Of a stretch of DNA of 64,000 bases, positions 12,661-24,869 are shown piece by piece; positions within the stretch are counted from its first letter, which is position 1, and each line of letters opens with the position of its first letter. The notes under the pieces were generated by a model. The model was not told the DNA's origin and made no database searches. It saw nothing but the letters and a program-made list of their open reading frames with translations. Both the position numbers and the translations under genes were made by a program. The stretch is from Blasia pusilla (taxonomy: Eukaryota > Marchantiophyta > Marchantiopsida > Blasiales): NCBI GenBank assembly GCA_050084515.1, contig CM114272.1, forward strand, positions 2,852,001 through 2,916,000. Direction: 5' to 3'.

Positions 12661-13099
12661 TAGTCGCAGGGCACCATATTCGGTAGTTTAAGCCATCACC
12701 ATATCCTACCAAATAGCGTGGAAGAGCTCAAGGAGAAACTTGTCTCCATTGGGGCGAGTTTCAGCAGGGATGTATACATATATTACAGATCCAAAAATAT
12801 GTGCATGTCCTAGATTGGATTTGTAGGAAAGTTGACAGGCAGCTTGCACACAAGAGATAGGAGATTGGAGGTACGGATTGACACTAGTAGGTAAGCGATA
12901 AGTAAGAAATACAGCAATGGCCAGCGCTTCTGGCCAAAGGGACGATGGTACTCGAGAGTCAATAATCATAGCGTGAGCTTTTCATGTGATGAGGCCATTT
13001 GATCTTTCAGCAATCCCATTCTGTGTGTGATGATATGGCGTCGAGTGGATGATGCGGCAACCTTGACTATGGAGATAGTTGATAAGAAGATGACACCCA
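12661..13099 (-). pseudogene. Copia1 integrase remnant (C-terminal half)
   Basis: The end of the integrase core is readable as STPYHHTQNGIAERSNGL (about 12970-13040), containing the glutamate of the DDE triad. It is followed by RVPSSLWPEALAIAVFLTYR at 12706-12969, a conserved Copia segment. The zinc-binding N-terminus and the first two catalytic aspartates are not found upstream, where only about 100 bp separates the solo LTR from the protease. Confidence 0.75.
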
Positions 13100-14279
13100 T
13101 GTAATGTCTAAGTGTTTCTTATTTACAGTCAATTGTAGAGTTCGATCCCCAAGAGGATCATTGTTGGATGAAAAGAAAGTATAAGGTGATGATTATGTTG
13201 TAAAAGTGTAATTGATTATGTAATTAAATTGTAGTATTCCAGTATCAGCTTCCGATCCTTCTTAGTACCTATGTTTTCTTCTTCAATTCTCTCGAGTGGA
13301 GTTTAAAGGACACTCAGGAAATTTGTTCTCTCATCATCTCGGAACCTCACAGAGACCTCAAGAATAAAGCTGGCTTCTCCTACTTTCGGAACTCAATCCG
13401 TCGGGGCATGTTACTCTCTGTCAAACAGATTTCATACAACTTTATATTGATTATTCCATTGATGAGAAAGGTTCTCCTGATTCACTCTTCACTCGGCAGA
13501 CCCAAAAAGAATGTTCAGACATAAGCATCGCACATCAGAATGAATGAATGAATGCTTTACTACTCCATCAAGAATTGGAAGACTTCAAAGTATCTACAAG
13601 CTCGAGAGGGTACATCTCTCTTGCTCGGACCATTCCTACAGCATAAGGACTTCATGAACGAATGATGATAATAGCTTCTGTCCGGTTTCTTAAATATTCT
13701 CGAGAGTAAGATCGTTTCTATGATCCGAAGCGTTCTTGATGAAGGATGTGTCTTTTCAATATCTGTAACTACCTAGATCTATGGTTCTCTTAGCTTTTCC
13801 TACGATCCCTATGAATCCGCGGTACAAAACTATCCTAACTACCAATTTGATACAAAGGGTTGCGCCCTTTCCTAGTCTAATTGTTCTAACTATGTGTCGT
13901 TTCGAATCTCAATTCTGCTGAGCTTCGCTGCGCTAAATTTCTGGAGGACGAAGCTCTTCTTTCTTCTTCGTGCTTCGTGCTTCGCTCTTCGTGCTTCGTT
14001 CAATAGCGAAGTACTTTGTATATAGAGCTTTGTTGAGCTTCGTTAGACTTTGTTAAGCTTCGCTGAGCTTCGCGTTGAGCTTTTATACTTCTTTACAAAT
14101 TTTGACTCTCCTCTAAGGCAAATCCTTGATCTTCATCTCTCTGCCTTGTCTTGGGAGCTTGGTGATTCACTTATTCTTCTTCATAATAATCAATAATCAT
14201 AATCAAAATCATAATATACAAGAGTCTTCGTTGAATAAAATGATATATTCTTCAAGATTACAAAATTGTGGGTATCACA
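13100..14279 (+). mobile_element. Solo LTR of an unidentified LTR retrotransposon family, copy 1
   Basis: A 1180-bp sequence beginning TGTAATGTC and ending GGGTATCACA is flanked by the perfect 5-bp target duplication ACCCA (13095-13099 and 14280-14284). It matches a second copy in opposite orientation at 31651-32941. No internal coding region is present, so it is a solo LTR left after recombination. It carries a dense cluster of GCTTCG/CTTCGT motifs near 13915-14080. It lies inside Copia1 and is therefore younger than it. Confidence 0.92.
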
Positions 14280-14284
14280 ACCCA

Positions 14285-15640
14285 CGCCTACCAATAGACT
14301 CTTTTATGTTCAAGAAGATGCTTAGGGATTGTATTCAAAGTACTTCTAGGCATTTATCGTGCTTGATGTAGCTTGACAGAGCACATTCATTGATCTGTGC
14401 GTTGTATTTTCAAATCAATATCTCCATAACCGAGAGAGATAATGGAACCACCACTGGTGTTAATGGAGATAGGATCAATGATGAAGTTTTGAAAATTGTC
14501 TCGAGCATTGAAAAAATGGTGATTGGCACCAGAATTTGCAATCCAAGAATCCCTGGTGATGGGCGTAACACTAACAAGGTTTGCTTGATGGACATAGTAG
14601 ACAAAATTGAAAACCTCTGATGATTTGGTGTCACCCGCAATGGGTATCATATCGAGTAGGATTTAATATTAGTTGTGTCACTTTTCTTGCGTACAAGCGT
14701 AAACTGGTCTACACGGATTTGATTACCAAATGTCGAGACCTGAATACTATTGTTTGAATGTACATGATCTTGTATCTTTTGCATGGTGATTTTATTTGGT
14801 TGCCAACCTGCTCGCCAGAGGTGGACATGTTTATAGCAACAAGACTCCTCACAATGTCTAGGTAAGCGACAATAAGAACATATTTCTTTCCTGATTGCAT
14901 AATTGACCATGAGAGTGGAGGTAGATTTATTAGAGACAACGACACCGAGTTGAAAAGCGTATGTCTCTCGTTTGAGCTTATGATGTCATTCATCCTTAGC
15001 TTCTTGAATCAGAACATTAAGAGAAGGAGGATTATTGGAATCACGACGCATCGGTTCACGTTTGTTGACAATCCAATGTTTGAAGTGAGGATCCAAGATG
15101 AGGATAAACTAAATCAATTGTAATACCCACAACAACACAACAATCAATAGCCTAACAATATGTGATTCCAAAGAGTTCCATATCCTCGCCTATGTAAGCG
15201 AGTTTGACAAAATTTGCCCTGTTGTCTTGTTTGTGAACCAAACCTTGGGGTTGATATTGTGTATTCAATTTCTGCCAACATTCCTATGTTGTAGTTATCT
15301 TGGCAAGTGTTGTTTGAATATGCAGTTTGCAGGTTGATATAATCAACATATGAGCATGCGCACTCTGAGCATGATACACCTCCAAACGTGTTTGAAACAT
15401 ACACGAACGCTCATCAACTTCTTGGATATGCGGCTTGGCAGTGCCGTCAGTAAATTTCCGGACACCGCCGGCAGCCAAACTAGTTGAAACAAGTAATTGC
15501 CATGATTCGTAATTAGCATTCCCTTCAAGTTTCGGAATCAGATGACTAAAATCACGGTAAGTCATCAACATTAGATTGGAATAGAGCGAGTGCGTTGTTG
15601 AGATGTGTAGAAATCCTTGCAAAAAATACATAGGTAATCA
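14285..15640 (-). pseudogene. Copia1 gag and protease remnant
   Basis: The gag start region is readable at 15284-15631 (LIPKLEGNANYESWQLLV, the usual 'KLxGxNYxSW' Copia gag start). A CX2CX4HX4C zinc knuckle (CSYCRLPRHCEESC) is intact near 14850-14880. The protease active site reads SWIANSGANHHFF near 14530-14560; the expected aspartate of DSGA is Asn, so it is inactive. Frames shift between these segments. Confidence 0.75.
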
Positions 15641-15672
15641 CATTAAATTGAATCTTAAAGAATCTAGGCATA

Positions 15673-16165
15673 TGATTCGACAAACTAATACCTATGCAAT
15701 CCCAATAGAGAAAAAAAAATATAGAATACTCTGTAGTGTGAACTCGTATGGTCGCATAGAATGCAAATTTCTTGATTCATAAAAAACTTCACTTCATACC
15801 ACTCATCACTCGTGTACAATGTGTTTTTCAATTCAGATACCCTTGTCTTTCTACAATGAACAAGCTCTTCTCTTAACTCAAATCTGGATAGAGCCAGCAA
15901 AAAATAATTCAAATTGGATAGTGCCTATTCAATATATATTCAAACAGGTCTAACGTGTGTCATAGAATTTCAACTGCGAGTGCATGTAGGAATGGGGACG
16001 CATGTAAGAAAATACAAATTTCATAGAATTTTAACTTCGGGCGCATGTAGGAAAATACACGTTGGATTGGGAGGCGGTGGAGGGATATCAATCAAGACAC
16101 GCTAAGTTAGTAAGCTTAGACAATTACTTACATTGTAAGACACTATTGAAAACATATAATAGAAC
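15673..16165 (-). repeat. Copia1 5' LTR
   Basis: About 493 bp, the partner of 9971-10479. Differences include an extra 'ggggacgcatgtaagaaaat' stretch here and the loss of about 20 bp near the outer end. Divergence is clearly higher than between the LTRs of the Copia at 37.4-43.4 kb, so this element is older. Confidence 0.8.
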
Positions 16166-18151
16166 GAGGCCTCAACTACGATCTAGAAGCTTTCAAAAGG
16201 AATTCCAAGAAGGCGGCCTACGCTCACCATAGTCAGAGAATTCAGAGCAATTATTGCTCCCATCGTGTTCCCCTATGTCACGGGTTCCAATGACGGGTCC
16301 CCCAAACCCCTTCCCCCCGATCGGGATCGAAATACCCTACACTTGGCTACATTTTCTCGGCAACGGCGACCCTCTTGGATGCTCGGGGATGCTCTCGGAT
16401 ATCCGCAGACGGATATCCAAGAGCAATGTGGATGCTATGTGGATGGTAGGATGGATGGTATGACATACAGTGCGATTTGAAATTCAAATCTCAAAGCCCA
16501 GCTTCTAAATCCAGAAAGTGATTCGTCGTAGTGAGGAGGCATTCTTGAGAGAGATTCATCATGCCAAGAGCTTTGCCATCAAAGAGAACGGAGCTACTGT
16601 TCAGAACGGAGCTGTTGTAGAGGACGGACCTACTGCGGAGGACGATGCTGCTGATATTGCAACGAATTTCAAGATTTTGTAATTGCTGATTTTGCTACGA
16701 ATTTTCCTTGCAGAATTTCAATTGGCTGCACATGCTTGGAGATGGATGCGTTTATGAACAAATTCATCTCTGTGATACGTTGAATCCTCCGTTACAGAGA
16801 TTTGCCCTCCGATGCACAATTACGTAATTCTTTTTGTCACGAAGAGTTTACCTCACTGGTTTGGAAGGGGGATCAGAGGGTCATTTTGATATCCAAAGCA
16901 TTAATCGTTGCAACTAGAGTGCTTTCCGTTCGTAACGTATTAGATTTGTCATCTCTTCGAACCTTGGAGATGGACATGCTTATGAACACATTCATCTCCG
17001 AAGCGTATGAAGGTCTGGTTGGATGGGTTATTTGTTTGTAGATTTTCGTATTTTTTCTGTATGCTTATAAGATGACACGGGCACAGAATTCTCTCAAAGC
17101 TTTCGTGCTTGTTTTTAAAATCCGTAGAGTTGCATTGTTGGAATGTCTTACGTTTTCTACAATTGCGCCAGATGACACTAGTAGCCAATTGATTACGGTT
17201 CTTTCTTGAATAGATGGGGAGTCACTTTTTGGTTATCGCTTTACCTATATAAGTGTTTTCGGTGTCGCATGGTACTCAGTCATGCGCAATGATTCAACCT
17301 TTGGTGCTTGATTATGTATTTGGTGGGTCAGTTGGTCTCTGTAGCTACTTGCTTCTTGAAATCTCTCTATTTCAATTGATAAGTTCAGAATGTATCGTCA
17401 AGGTGTATTAGATGGGTTTTGGTATTGCATGTGACCATGTCACTCAAAGATTGGCCACCAATGGCCAATTTTGAAAGTTGTGGCTCTCGTAGAAGGCTTT
17501 CTGTGTACAGATCCTCTGATGGGCTCCTATGCCCCTTTTTCCCTTTGGGTTTTCCCTGTATTGTAAGAAAGAAGTGAGAATCACTATTGAGGTTCTTGCT
17601 ACATTCGTGAAGATGTATTTATTCGCATGCCACAGAAAGGTTATCTGGTTTGTAGGGTGGAGTGTGGGTTATCTTGATATCCGTTGCCCTGTCAGTTGCC
17701 ATCTCCAACATTGGCATCTATTGGGTCTTAAGGGATTGAAGGTAACTTCCATGGCATCTTTTTTTGTGTAGAAAAAATCATCCATCCACTTTTTCTCTCA
17801 CTCATCGACAATAAGTAGATGTCTTATGAATTATACCCTGGGATCATGTCAACACTAAATCCTTATTATTGTTAAGGTGTCATCTGTGTAGTTCCCTAAA
17901 CTGAGTGGATATTGCATTTGAGAACCATGACATGGCTAAAATACCTTCTTTGTGTCTCTTAAGACAATCATGGAAAATGTAATTTACTAAAAGAGAATGG
18001 ATTGGGAATTTTTTGGATAGTCGACAACTCTTCTTTGTAAAATAGTGTTGATTATGTTTTTATTTGTTCTTTTGAGGTTTTGTTCGGAAGGTGTGACTTT
18101 ATTAGATATGTAAAAATGCCTAATACTAAAACTTGCTCCTTCCTTTAGTGA
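16166..18151. other. Mostly noncoding; duplicated 38-bp motif, no confirmed gene
   Basis: The first 90 bp continue the minisatellite interrupted by Copia1. Near 16265-16480 a GC-richer open stretch exists, but I recognise no protein. The phrase 'cttggagatggatgcgttta' with 'tgaacaaattcatctc' (about 16736) recurs at about 16963 with few changes. The pyrimidine run ending in 'ag' at about 18147 could be a splice acceptor for the open frame that follows. Confidence 0.4.
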
Positions 18152-18490
18152 ATGAAGAATATTGAGTGGATGCTTATGGCTTCAAGTCAATCAAATCAAC
18201 AAAACTTGGCTACAAAGCCTCCCCATATCATTATTAGAAAAGAAAGATTGGAGGAAGAGTTAGAGTTGCAAAAAATTGAGCAAGTGGAAGTGGAGTTAAA
18301 GCAACGTGCAGAGGAAGTTGACAAGTTCTACAAAGAATGTGCAATTGATGAACTACATGAGGAAGAGAGGGCTGAAGCTATGGCATATTTTATGAACCTT
18401 CAGTGGGATGAACAACTTGCAAAATTCAAGAAGAAAAGCGATAAGGAGGAGGAAAGGTGGCGGAATATAAAGAATTGGTCACCAAAATGA
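18152..18490 (+). CDS. Hypothetical acidic coiled-coil protein or exon
   Basis: An open frame of 112 codons rich in Glu, Lys and Gln. Residues 30-75 (RKERLEEELELQKIEQVEVE and on) have a heptad-like pattern expected for a coiled coil, followed by a Trp-containing tail. I recognise no family. The frame starts just after a pyrimidine-rich 'cttccttttag'-like acceptor, so it may be a last exon with the ATG upstream. Composition is more gene-like than neighbouring frames. No clear promoter or polyadenylation signal. It could also be a transposon accessory protein. Confidence 0.35.
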   Translation: MKNIEWMLMASSQSNQQNLATKPPHIIIRKERLEEELELQKIEQVEVELKQRAEEVDKFYKECAIDELHEEERAEAMAYFMNLQWDEQLAKFKKKSDKEEERWRNIKNWSPK

Positions 18491-18879
18491 GGCATGATGC
18501 ATGCTTGTAGATTGTTGTCGGGTAGGATAGTAAATAGATGTAGTATGCAGTAAAGGAAAGAAAAGGACCTCTTGTTCAGAGAGAAAAAAATCTCTAATGT
18601 TCTCTATGGAAATACTTTCTTCATATGTGGAAGCACCTTTTTTTTTGTGAAAAGAAACTAATTTTGTGTGTATTGGTTTGATATTTGTTAAATTATGATC
18701 TTCATGACTTCATATAAATGAATTATTATTATTTTTCTATTTAAATAAATTACAAACCTTAAACCCATCATCCCTAAGTGTAAAAACATAAATTCATAAA
18801 AATAGGGCATCAAAGGAAGAAATATTGCTATCTATATATGCTAGCAAAACGAAGGCGTTCCAACTATCTTAGAGGGTAT
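18491..18879. other. Noncoding, no recognised feature
   Basis: AT-rich sequence after the small open frame, perhaps its 3' untranslated region. No structure seen. Confidence 0.35.
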
Positions 18880-20010
18880 TTAGCGGCAGATGATCTGCTT
18901 CAAATATTGCTTCAAATGTTACTCAGCAAATGGAAAGTTTTTGCTCTAGCTAATGGAAATCCTTATACCTTTCTTTTACCCAAACGAATAGAAAACACGT
19001 GTAAAATTATAAAATAAAGTGAATGGATAATTAGATAATATGGTAAGCATTCCATCTTAGAATTAAGGACGTTGAGAAATTATGGGAAAATTCATAAGAG
19101 TGTCGGGAGGATCAAGGTAAATAGAAAGCATTCCATCTTCCACACACATTACACTGAAGAAAATCATAATTTATTATAAAATTGGAAGTGGGAAGTTGTT
19201 GTGCGTAGCCAAAGGAAAGTATTCCACTCTTTGCTTTGCCATTTTTTGTTTGTGTATTTTAGTTACTTAGCTTATACACACAAATAATTTTACTCTTGCA
19301 ACCAAATCTATATATTTGAATCGTTTGGAAACTTTATCGACACTACCTTTGTATGTAATGGCATACAAGAATAAGTAACGTTCATGTCTCATAAAAATTC
19401 GATGGCGAGTAGAATATTCCACCTTTAACCAAAGGGAAAAAATTGGAAGGCAAAATGGGAAGATTTTGCAGTCGGTAATGGAAAAACTTAAACCCTTCCG
19501 TTACCCAAACAAATAGAAAATAGGTTTAAAACTATAAAATAAATTGAACGGAGAAGTGGATAATATGGTAAATATTCCATCTTGGAATTAAGGAGACCAA
19601 GAAATTAAGAGGAAATTCATATAATTTTTTGGAGTTTTGGGGTAAATACAAAGGATTCCATCAAGCACATTACACACGAAGGTAGTGAAAATTTATTGTA
19701 GAGTTGGAAATGGGAAGCTGATGTGCGTAGCGAAAGGAAAATATTCCACTCTTTCTTTTGCCATTTTTTTCTGTGTTGTAGTTAGTTAGAGGAAAATAGA
19801 AAGCATATCAACTTTGCCATACGATTCTAGATAAACCCCATAGCCACGGTTCTGGGGATTACACCCATTTTTTATCGCTTGTATTACTCAAACATACGGA
19901 AAGCATGTGTAAAAGTATAGAATAAGATGAATGGATTAGTGGTTAATATGAAAACATTCCAACATTAAATTAAGAGGACCACAAAATAGACCGCTTGATC
20001 AGAGTAGTAT
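18880..20010 (+). repeat. Tandem repeat, about 525-bp unit, 2 copies plus a partial
   Basis: Copy 1 starts near 18926 (aaatggaaagtttttgctct) and copy 2 near 19452 (aaatgggaagattttgcagt). The order of sub-motifs is the same: 'acccaaacgaatagaaaa', 'aataatatggtaagcattcc', 'cacattacac', 'gtgcgtagccaaaggaaa', 'ttccactctttgctttgcca'. A third partial copy begins near 19870. AT-rich with no coding frame. Confidence 0.65.
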
Positions 20011-20582
20011 AGTGTTTTTCCTACCATTTTTTAATCCGGTGTGCTAGAGTTATCTTTGGAAGTGAAGTCTGTATTTAGACTATCTTTCCACGGAGTGGAG
20101 AGCATTTTATGTATCCCCATTGATTGGAAAACATTGTACTCTTATAACCTATTTTCTCAATTTTTCTAAAAGAGAGAATGAGGACCGTTTCCAAACATCA
20201 TCTAAAAGGACATGTTGCCTACTTATGAAATGAGAGTGTGTATATTCCCTGATTCTATTTTTTATGTGTTAGTGTCCACGAATATAATGATAGAACACCA
20301 TGATAGATCCACGAAGGGATTCATTACATATAAAATGAGGAAAAAAGATTCAGAAAGTATCATGTTTGTTACGAAGATATGTTCCAATATGCCAAGAGAT
20401 ACTTAATGGTCATACAATGAAATGATTTGTCCAAGGCCAAAAAGGTGAAATAAAGCACATATTAAATTCAAGTAAGAAAATATGGGATCAAAACGAGGTA
20501 GAAAATAAAATTTGAGAGATTTACTCACAATGTGAACTCATATATTATTTCGAAACACAATTCATTAGTTGGGGGGGAATTT
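20011..20582. other. Noncoding, no recognised feature
   Basis: AT-rich spacer between the tandem repeat and the transposase gene. A 64-codon plus-strand frame at 20212 shows no domain. Confidence 0.4.
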
Positions 20583-22095
20583 CTACGCAAGCTTTGTGAG
20601 CAGAGATCGAAGGAAAATCTGGGCACGTAGAAATTCCCAAGCATTACGGTTCTGATCTAAACATTGGAGCACCTCTCTATTTTCCACACTTAATTGAAGG
20701 ATATTTTCATCTGTCAAGAGTGCTTGTACCTGCAACACAAAATTCTTGATGATTTGAGGTAAGCCATCGATGGTTTTTTCAGACATGGAACTTTTGAACT
20801 TCTGTAGAGAAATGCGCGCAGATAGAAATCCATGCATAATCATTTCCATAGTATTGCAAACATCTGAAATGACCTTCAACCTCGCTGATAACTCTTGCAG
20901 TTCTACAAGTGATCACTTGTGAGACTTGGCTGGCTTCTTTCCTGCAGGCCCCATAAAAATCTTCACAAATGCATCATTGAATTTTTTGTTCAAATGTGAC
21001 AATGATAAGCTGGTAGTAGAAATTTCAGAGCAAGAATCACTTCCAACATCTTTCTTCACGCGTTTTGCTGTATCCCCATGTGATTCATGGCCTCTATCCC
21101 CTTCTTTAAGTCCTTGTGCAGGTCTGGAAGCCTATTGGAGGTGGATCACTCCTCTGGTCTTTTTCATTGTACGAGTTTTGTCCGTGGTGAGAGATCAAAA
21201 TTGAATCGTGGAGATAAGAAGAACTTCTTCACACTCGTTTCATCTCCCGTCAACCTGAAGATTGACGGGAGATGAAGCGTCAAGGGAAACGGAAACAGTC
21301 GCTTCATCTCCCGTCAACCTGAAGATTGAAATTATTCATCGAAACTGAGCCCCTTTGTCTCGCGATGTCCCTCTCTAAAAAATCCAAATGCCTAGGGCCG
21401 GCAGAAGACCCTATAATCGGTATCGTTAATATATGTGCCGCTACTCGTGGAGATCCCGTGAAGATCCGCCAATCTGGAATACCTTCCATGAATTCCAGAA
21501 GCCCCAATCCTCCATATACACCGACATCAAAACTAAAACAAAATCATGTGGATGTGGCACCATCCATATTCAAAAGCACTGATCTTGCTTGTGTGTCTAG
21601 CTCATCTTGCAGGCACAATCTCTTCTTTCTTGGTCTTGGCTTTGGAAAGGATGGTAACCTACTTGAGCTTCCATCCTGGGATGGATACAAGACTATATTA
21701 TATCCTAATCCATCTTGTGTACTCCGTCTCTTTGCTCTATCTGACCAGCGCTCAATGTTCGACTTCACTCGTTTGACAGAATTATTGTTTTGGAAACCAT
21801 CATTGTAAGTCTGAAAGGGGTTTCTAGGATGCTATGTCAAGCCATTTCTAACAACAACTTTTGTTGTTTCAATCCGACCATTTATTTTCCTCAAAATTTT
21901 AGACGTCATTATTAAAAGCAAGTCACTACCATGACAATGATTTTGCAACTCAGAGTACACTTTGTCCATAGTAGCCTCCATTTCTTGGGTTGAACCCGAG
22001 AAATTCAATTCTTCGACTATTGGTGTTGTCTCAAGTGAAGGGCTTATACTCGTCTCTATGTATGGAATATATTCTGAAAGACAATTCAAATTCAA
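20583..22095 (-). pseudogene. Downstream part of MULE-type locus, unrecognised coding fragments
   Basis: Two minus-strand open stretches (20583-20879 and 21832-22095) lie directly downstream of the transposase and may be its C-terminal exons. The first is a 98-residue helical, Leu-rich segment (EKTIDGLPQIIKNFVLQVQA is typical of it). The second is short and acidic. I recognise neither. Between them, 21240-21329 carries a duplicated inverted repeat described separately. They could be unrelated to the transposase. Confidence 0.35.
21240..21329. repeat. Inverted repeat with adjacent direct copy
   Basis: tcatctcccgtcaa (21240-21253) is inverted exactly at 21262-21275 (ttgacgggagatga). The left arm and its extension (ttcatctcccgtcaacctga and on) reappear as a direct copy at about 21303-21329. 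Confidence 0.75.
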
Positions 22096-22326
22096 ATAAT
22101 CAGATTCAAGCTAAAACTTGAAAAACATAACATAAATAATATCCAAATCATCTCAATCTACTTGCACTACAAGATTTTTTATTAGTATTTTAAAGGAAAC
22201 CTGGTATTTCATTGAGATTGAGGAGGTTTCCGGAGATATGACTTTCAATAGATCTTGAATTTGTGATTATCATTTTTAGTTGCACAATTCCTCCCCATTT
22301 GGTGCCCAATCTTCTACCAAGTATAT

Positions 22327-24869
22327 TCACAAGGTCCTCTTTGTTGTAATCCTCTCGTAACAAAGTTGCAATCTGGAGAGAGATCTCATCATAGAAATCA
22401 TGATACTTGCATTAGAAGATGGACAATGTGACAAATTGTGGTACCCATCTGAAAAAAAATCAGATGTATTTCTTACCATATGCTTGTAGATGTTTCCTTT
22501 TAGAGACCAAGGATACTCACAATGACCCCATTCAGTGTCATAGTTGTATACTTCATACCATTTTGTTGATATTGTTTGGCTCCTGATACGTGCCATCCTC
22601 ACTTGCCCCCTTGATTCAGTAAGCTGCACATCTCCTGTTGGGATTTCTCTTCCTTTCAATACTGCATTATTCACATATTGATCTTCTACTCTGTTTTGTA
22701 CACAACCTTTTTTTTTTCAGCAAGTGAATGTGAAAATACCAAGCCTCTAAAAAATTGCTAAGCTTCCAAACTAGGTAGTCTCCTCTTCTTCGAGCAATAC
22801 TCCTGTTGTCATCAGCAAGAACTGCTTTCATGCTTTCATGCTTCCATGATATGCTTCAATTGCATCGTTTGTGTCTTGGTTTGCATGAGGATAGTCCCTT
22901 TCCGCTTTCATCCACTTACCTATGCTCAAACATAAATACATGGATTTATAGTTAATCCAGACACCTGCAATATTCTAGAGAACCAACCGAAGAAAATATC
23001 ACTCACAAACACCAATTATGTAAGTATTGCAAATATATCATAGAAACAAAGACACCCACCTAATTTCGGCTCCCAATAAGTCCTTATATAGTTGATGAAT
23101 TCAACTTCCTCTTTGAAGTCTGAATAGAATTATTGCAGCAAGATTTTTGCATCATCTAAGATCACACCTCTAGTGTATGTGCCACACCAATTTACGTACA
23201 TAATTTCTCCTAGTCGTCGTGACATGTGAGCTCTCATGATTGCACATCGAACCTTTTAGTTATTGGTGAGTTACAGCATGATTGAAAACAAATACCCGGA
23301 ATACCTTCCATGCATGTGACCAATATGCCTATGTAACAGAATGACAAGTCATATTGAAAAACAAAAACACGGCTATGGAATGACTCTATAGCAAGAGAAT
23401 ACTTCAGTGCATATCCTTAATGTACCTCAATGTATTTTGCTCGGGGTTGGTATCGTCTACTATGATTGCATTCCGCTCCCAAGTGGGTTGTTGTCTTCTA
23501 CCCTTGGTTACCACTGCATGTAGCCATTTCACCAAGTGCACCTCCTTGGATCTATTGGTCAAAATCCATGCTACAGGTATTCCAGTGTGGTGCTCATCAA
23601 ACACTAAGATGGTATACAAAGGAAACTGCACACAAAACTCCAACACATCAGGACTGTTACAAGTAGTCATGAAATTCAACTTTGCAAGATTTTATTTAGT
23701 GTAGATATGAATAAAGAGTAACGAACCTTGCTTTAATTGATGCGAAACGTACTATCCATGCCAAGAACACTGTTATGTCCGTATTTCACCATCAATTCCA
23801 ATTGCCAAGCGCTCTGGAATCCCAATATGAAAGGTCTTGTATCATCAAAATAAGGCTATAAAAGAAAACCTTCTATGGATAGAGGTTTACAAAGGTGCTC
23901 AAAGATTCACTTTCATCTATACAAAATTGGAAAGTCTCCATATTCAAGGACTTCTTTGCATTTTCAGGAAATCATCCCTCGTCATACTCCCCTCAAAGTC
24001 CAGAGAGGTGTCAGATCTCATTTTAAGCATCATCCCATGCTCGCACATAATCTGGTGGGGCTTTACCCCGAGTTGAAGGCTCTCCTTTATGTAATATCTC
24101 AACTCCTTTGAGATCCTAGGAGCATACATTTTAGGAGTGTCCAAACTTGTTGGGTCGTTATTTCCGTGGCATGGCATCCCATCCTTGTCAATATGTAATC
24201 TATGTTTGTGAATTATCTTAGCCACATGTATTGGAGCCTTGATTTCAAATACAGAAAAGTGACAGAGACACCCTCGCTTCCAACTACCTCCCCGTACGAT
24301 TTTTTGGGCACGAGGTCGACTTTCTAGGCTTGATTTGGGAATGCTTGATGTGTAAAAAACCAGAGGAATGCATTCCATCATACATAAATATAGTATCTCT
24401 CTAGTAGGGACCAAAAAAATGGAAATAAATTGAATGCATTATATACAAGAACAAAAGATGATTGATCACCTTCCTTGTTCATATCATTATTCCACTTTAA
24501 AAAAATATACCACTTATCCCTCCTCACCTACTCACAACCGGTTGATGGAAGTGTCGCTTGTCTTGATGTCCGTAAGCACAATAGTACATGGTGTATGATG
24601 ATTCCTCGCCTTCGTCTTCTCCTAATTTTTCTCCTCTACACTTGGATATGCCCTTCCAAAAGCTGGTGGGGTTTACATTGTCTCCATAACCCCCCGATAA
24701 TGAAGTCCTCCAACCTATGCCAGGGGATATACGTTGCATTATAGAGATCCCAATGGAGATATTTTGCTGATATGTATCCCGTCGGCAAGTGTGCTTGGAG
24801 TTCCATCATCTTCATGGCTAGAATTTTGCTTGTCAATGCACTTCTATTTCCATGCGTATTCTCTTCCAC
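22327..24869 (-). pseudogene. MULE transposase, SWIM zinc-finger type (ZSWIM-like), decayed
   Basis: The reading order on the minus strand follows the MULE family with a C-terminal SWIM finger. An N-terminal domain includes YIPWHRLEDFI (24636-24869). A helical region follows (23944-24414), ending in TRDDFLKMQ. The transposase core has GMDSTF (first Asp, near 23750), FPLYTILVFDEHHTGIPVAW (just below 23626), IVDDTNPEQ (second Asp) and TNDAIEAYH (Glu, near 22860). A SWIM-like GHCEYPWSLKGNIYKH follows (near 22480-22530), with the CxCxnCxH cysteines partly lost. A 101-bp GT-AG intron (23626-23726) interrupts the core. Stops and frameshifts break it. Such proteins cut and paste Mutator-like DNA transposons; some are domesticated. 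No terminal inverted repeats were found. Confidence 0.7.
23626..23726 (-). other. Probable GT-AG intron in the MULE transposase core
   Basis: On the minus strand the donor reads AAG|GTTCGT and the acceptor TTTTGTGTGCAG|TTTCC. Joining the flanking exons links GMDSTF to FPLYTILVFDEHH, which is the expected order in this transposase family. Confidence 0.65.

Larger units (their letters stand above)
9971..16165 (-). mobile_element. Copia-type LTR retrotransposon, decayed, split by a solo LTR (Copia1)
   Basis: On the minus strand the order is 5' LTR (15673-16165), gag, zinc knuckle, protease, integrase, reverse transcriptase, RNase H, 3' LTR (9971-10479). Integrase before reverse transcriptase defines Ty1/Copia order. 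A 1.18-kb solo LTR (13100-14279) sits inside. Much of the integrase N-terminal half is missing between the protease and the insertion. Stops, frameshifts and lost catalytic residues show it is dead. The target duplication is not clear: only 'gag' is shared at the outer ends. Confidence 0.85.

Noticed and set aside
16254-16480. A GC-richer open frame as a host exon
   Set aside because: Two overlapping frames are equally open and neither matches a family I know.
21326-21808. A 160-codon plus-strand gene
   Set aside because: There are overlapping frames on both strands with no domain and no regulatory context.
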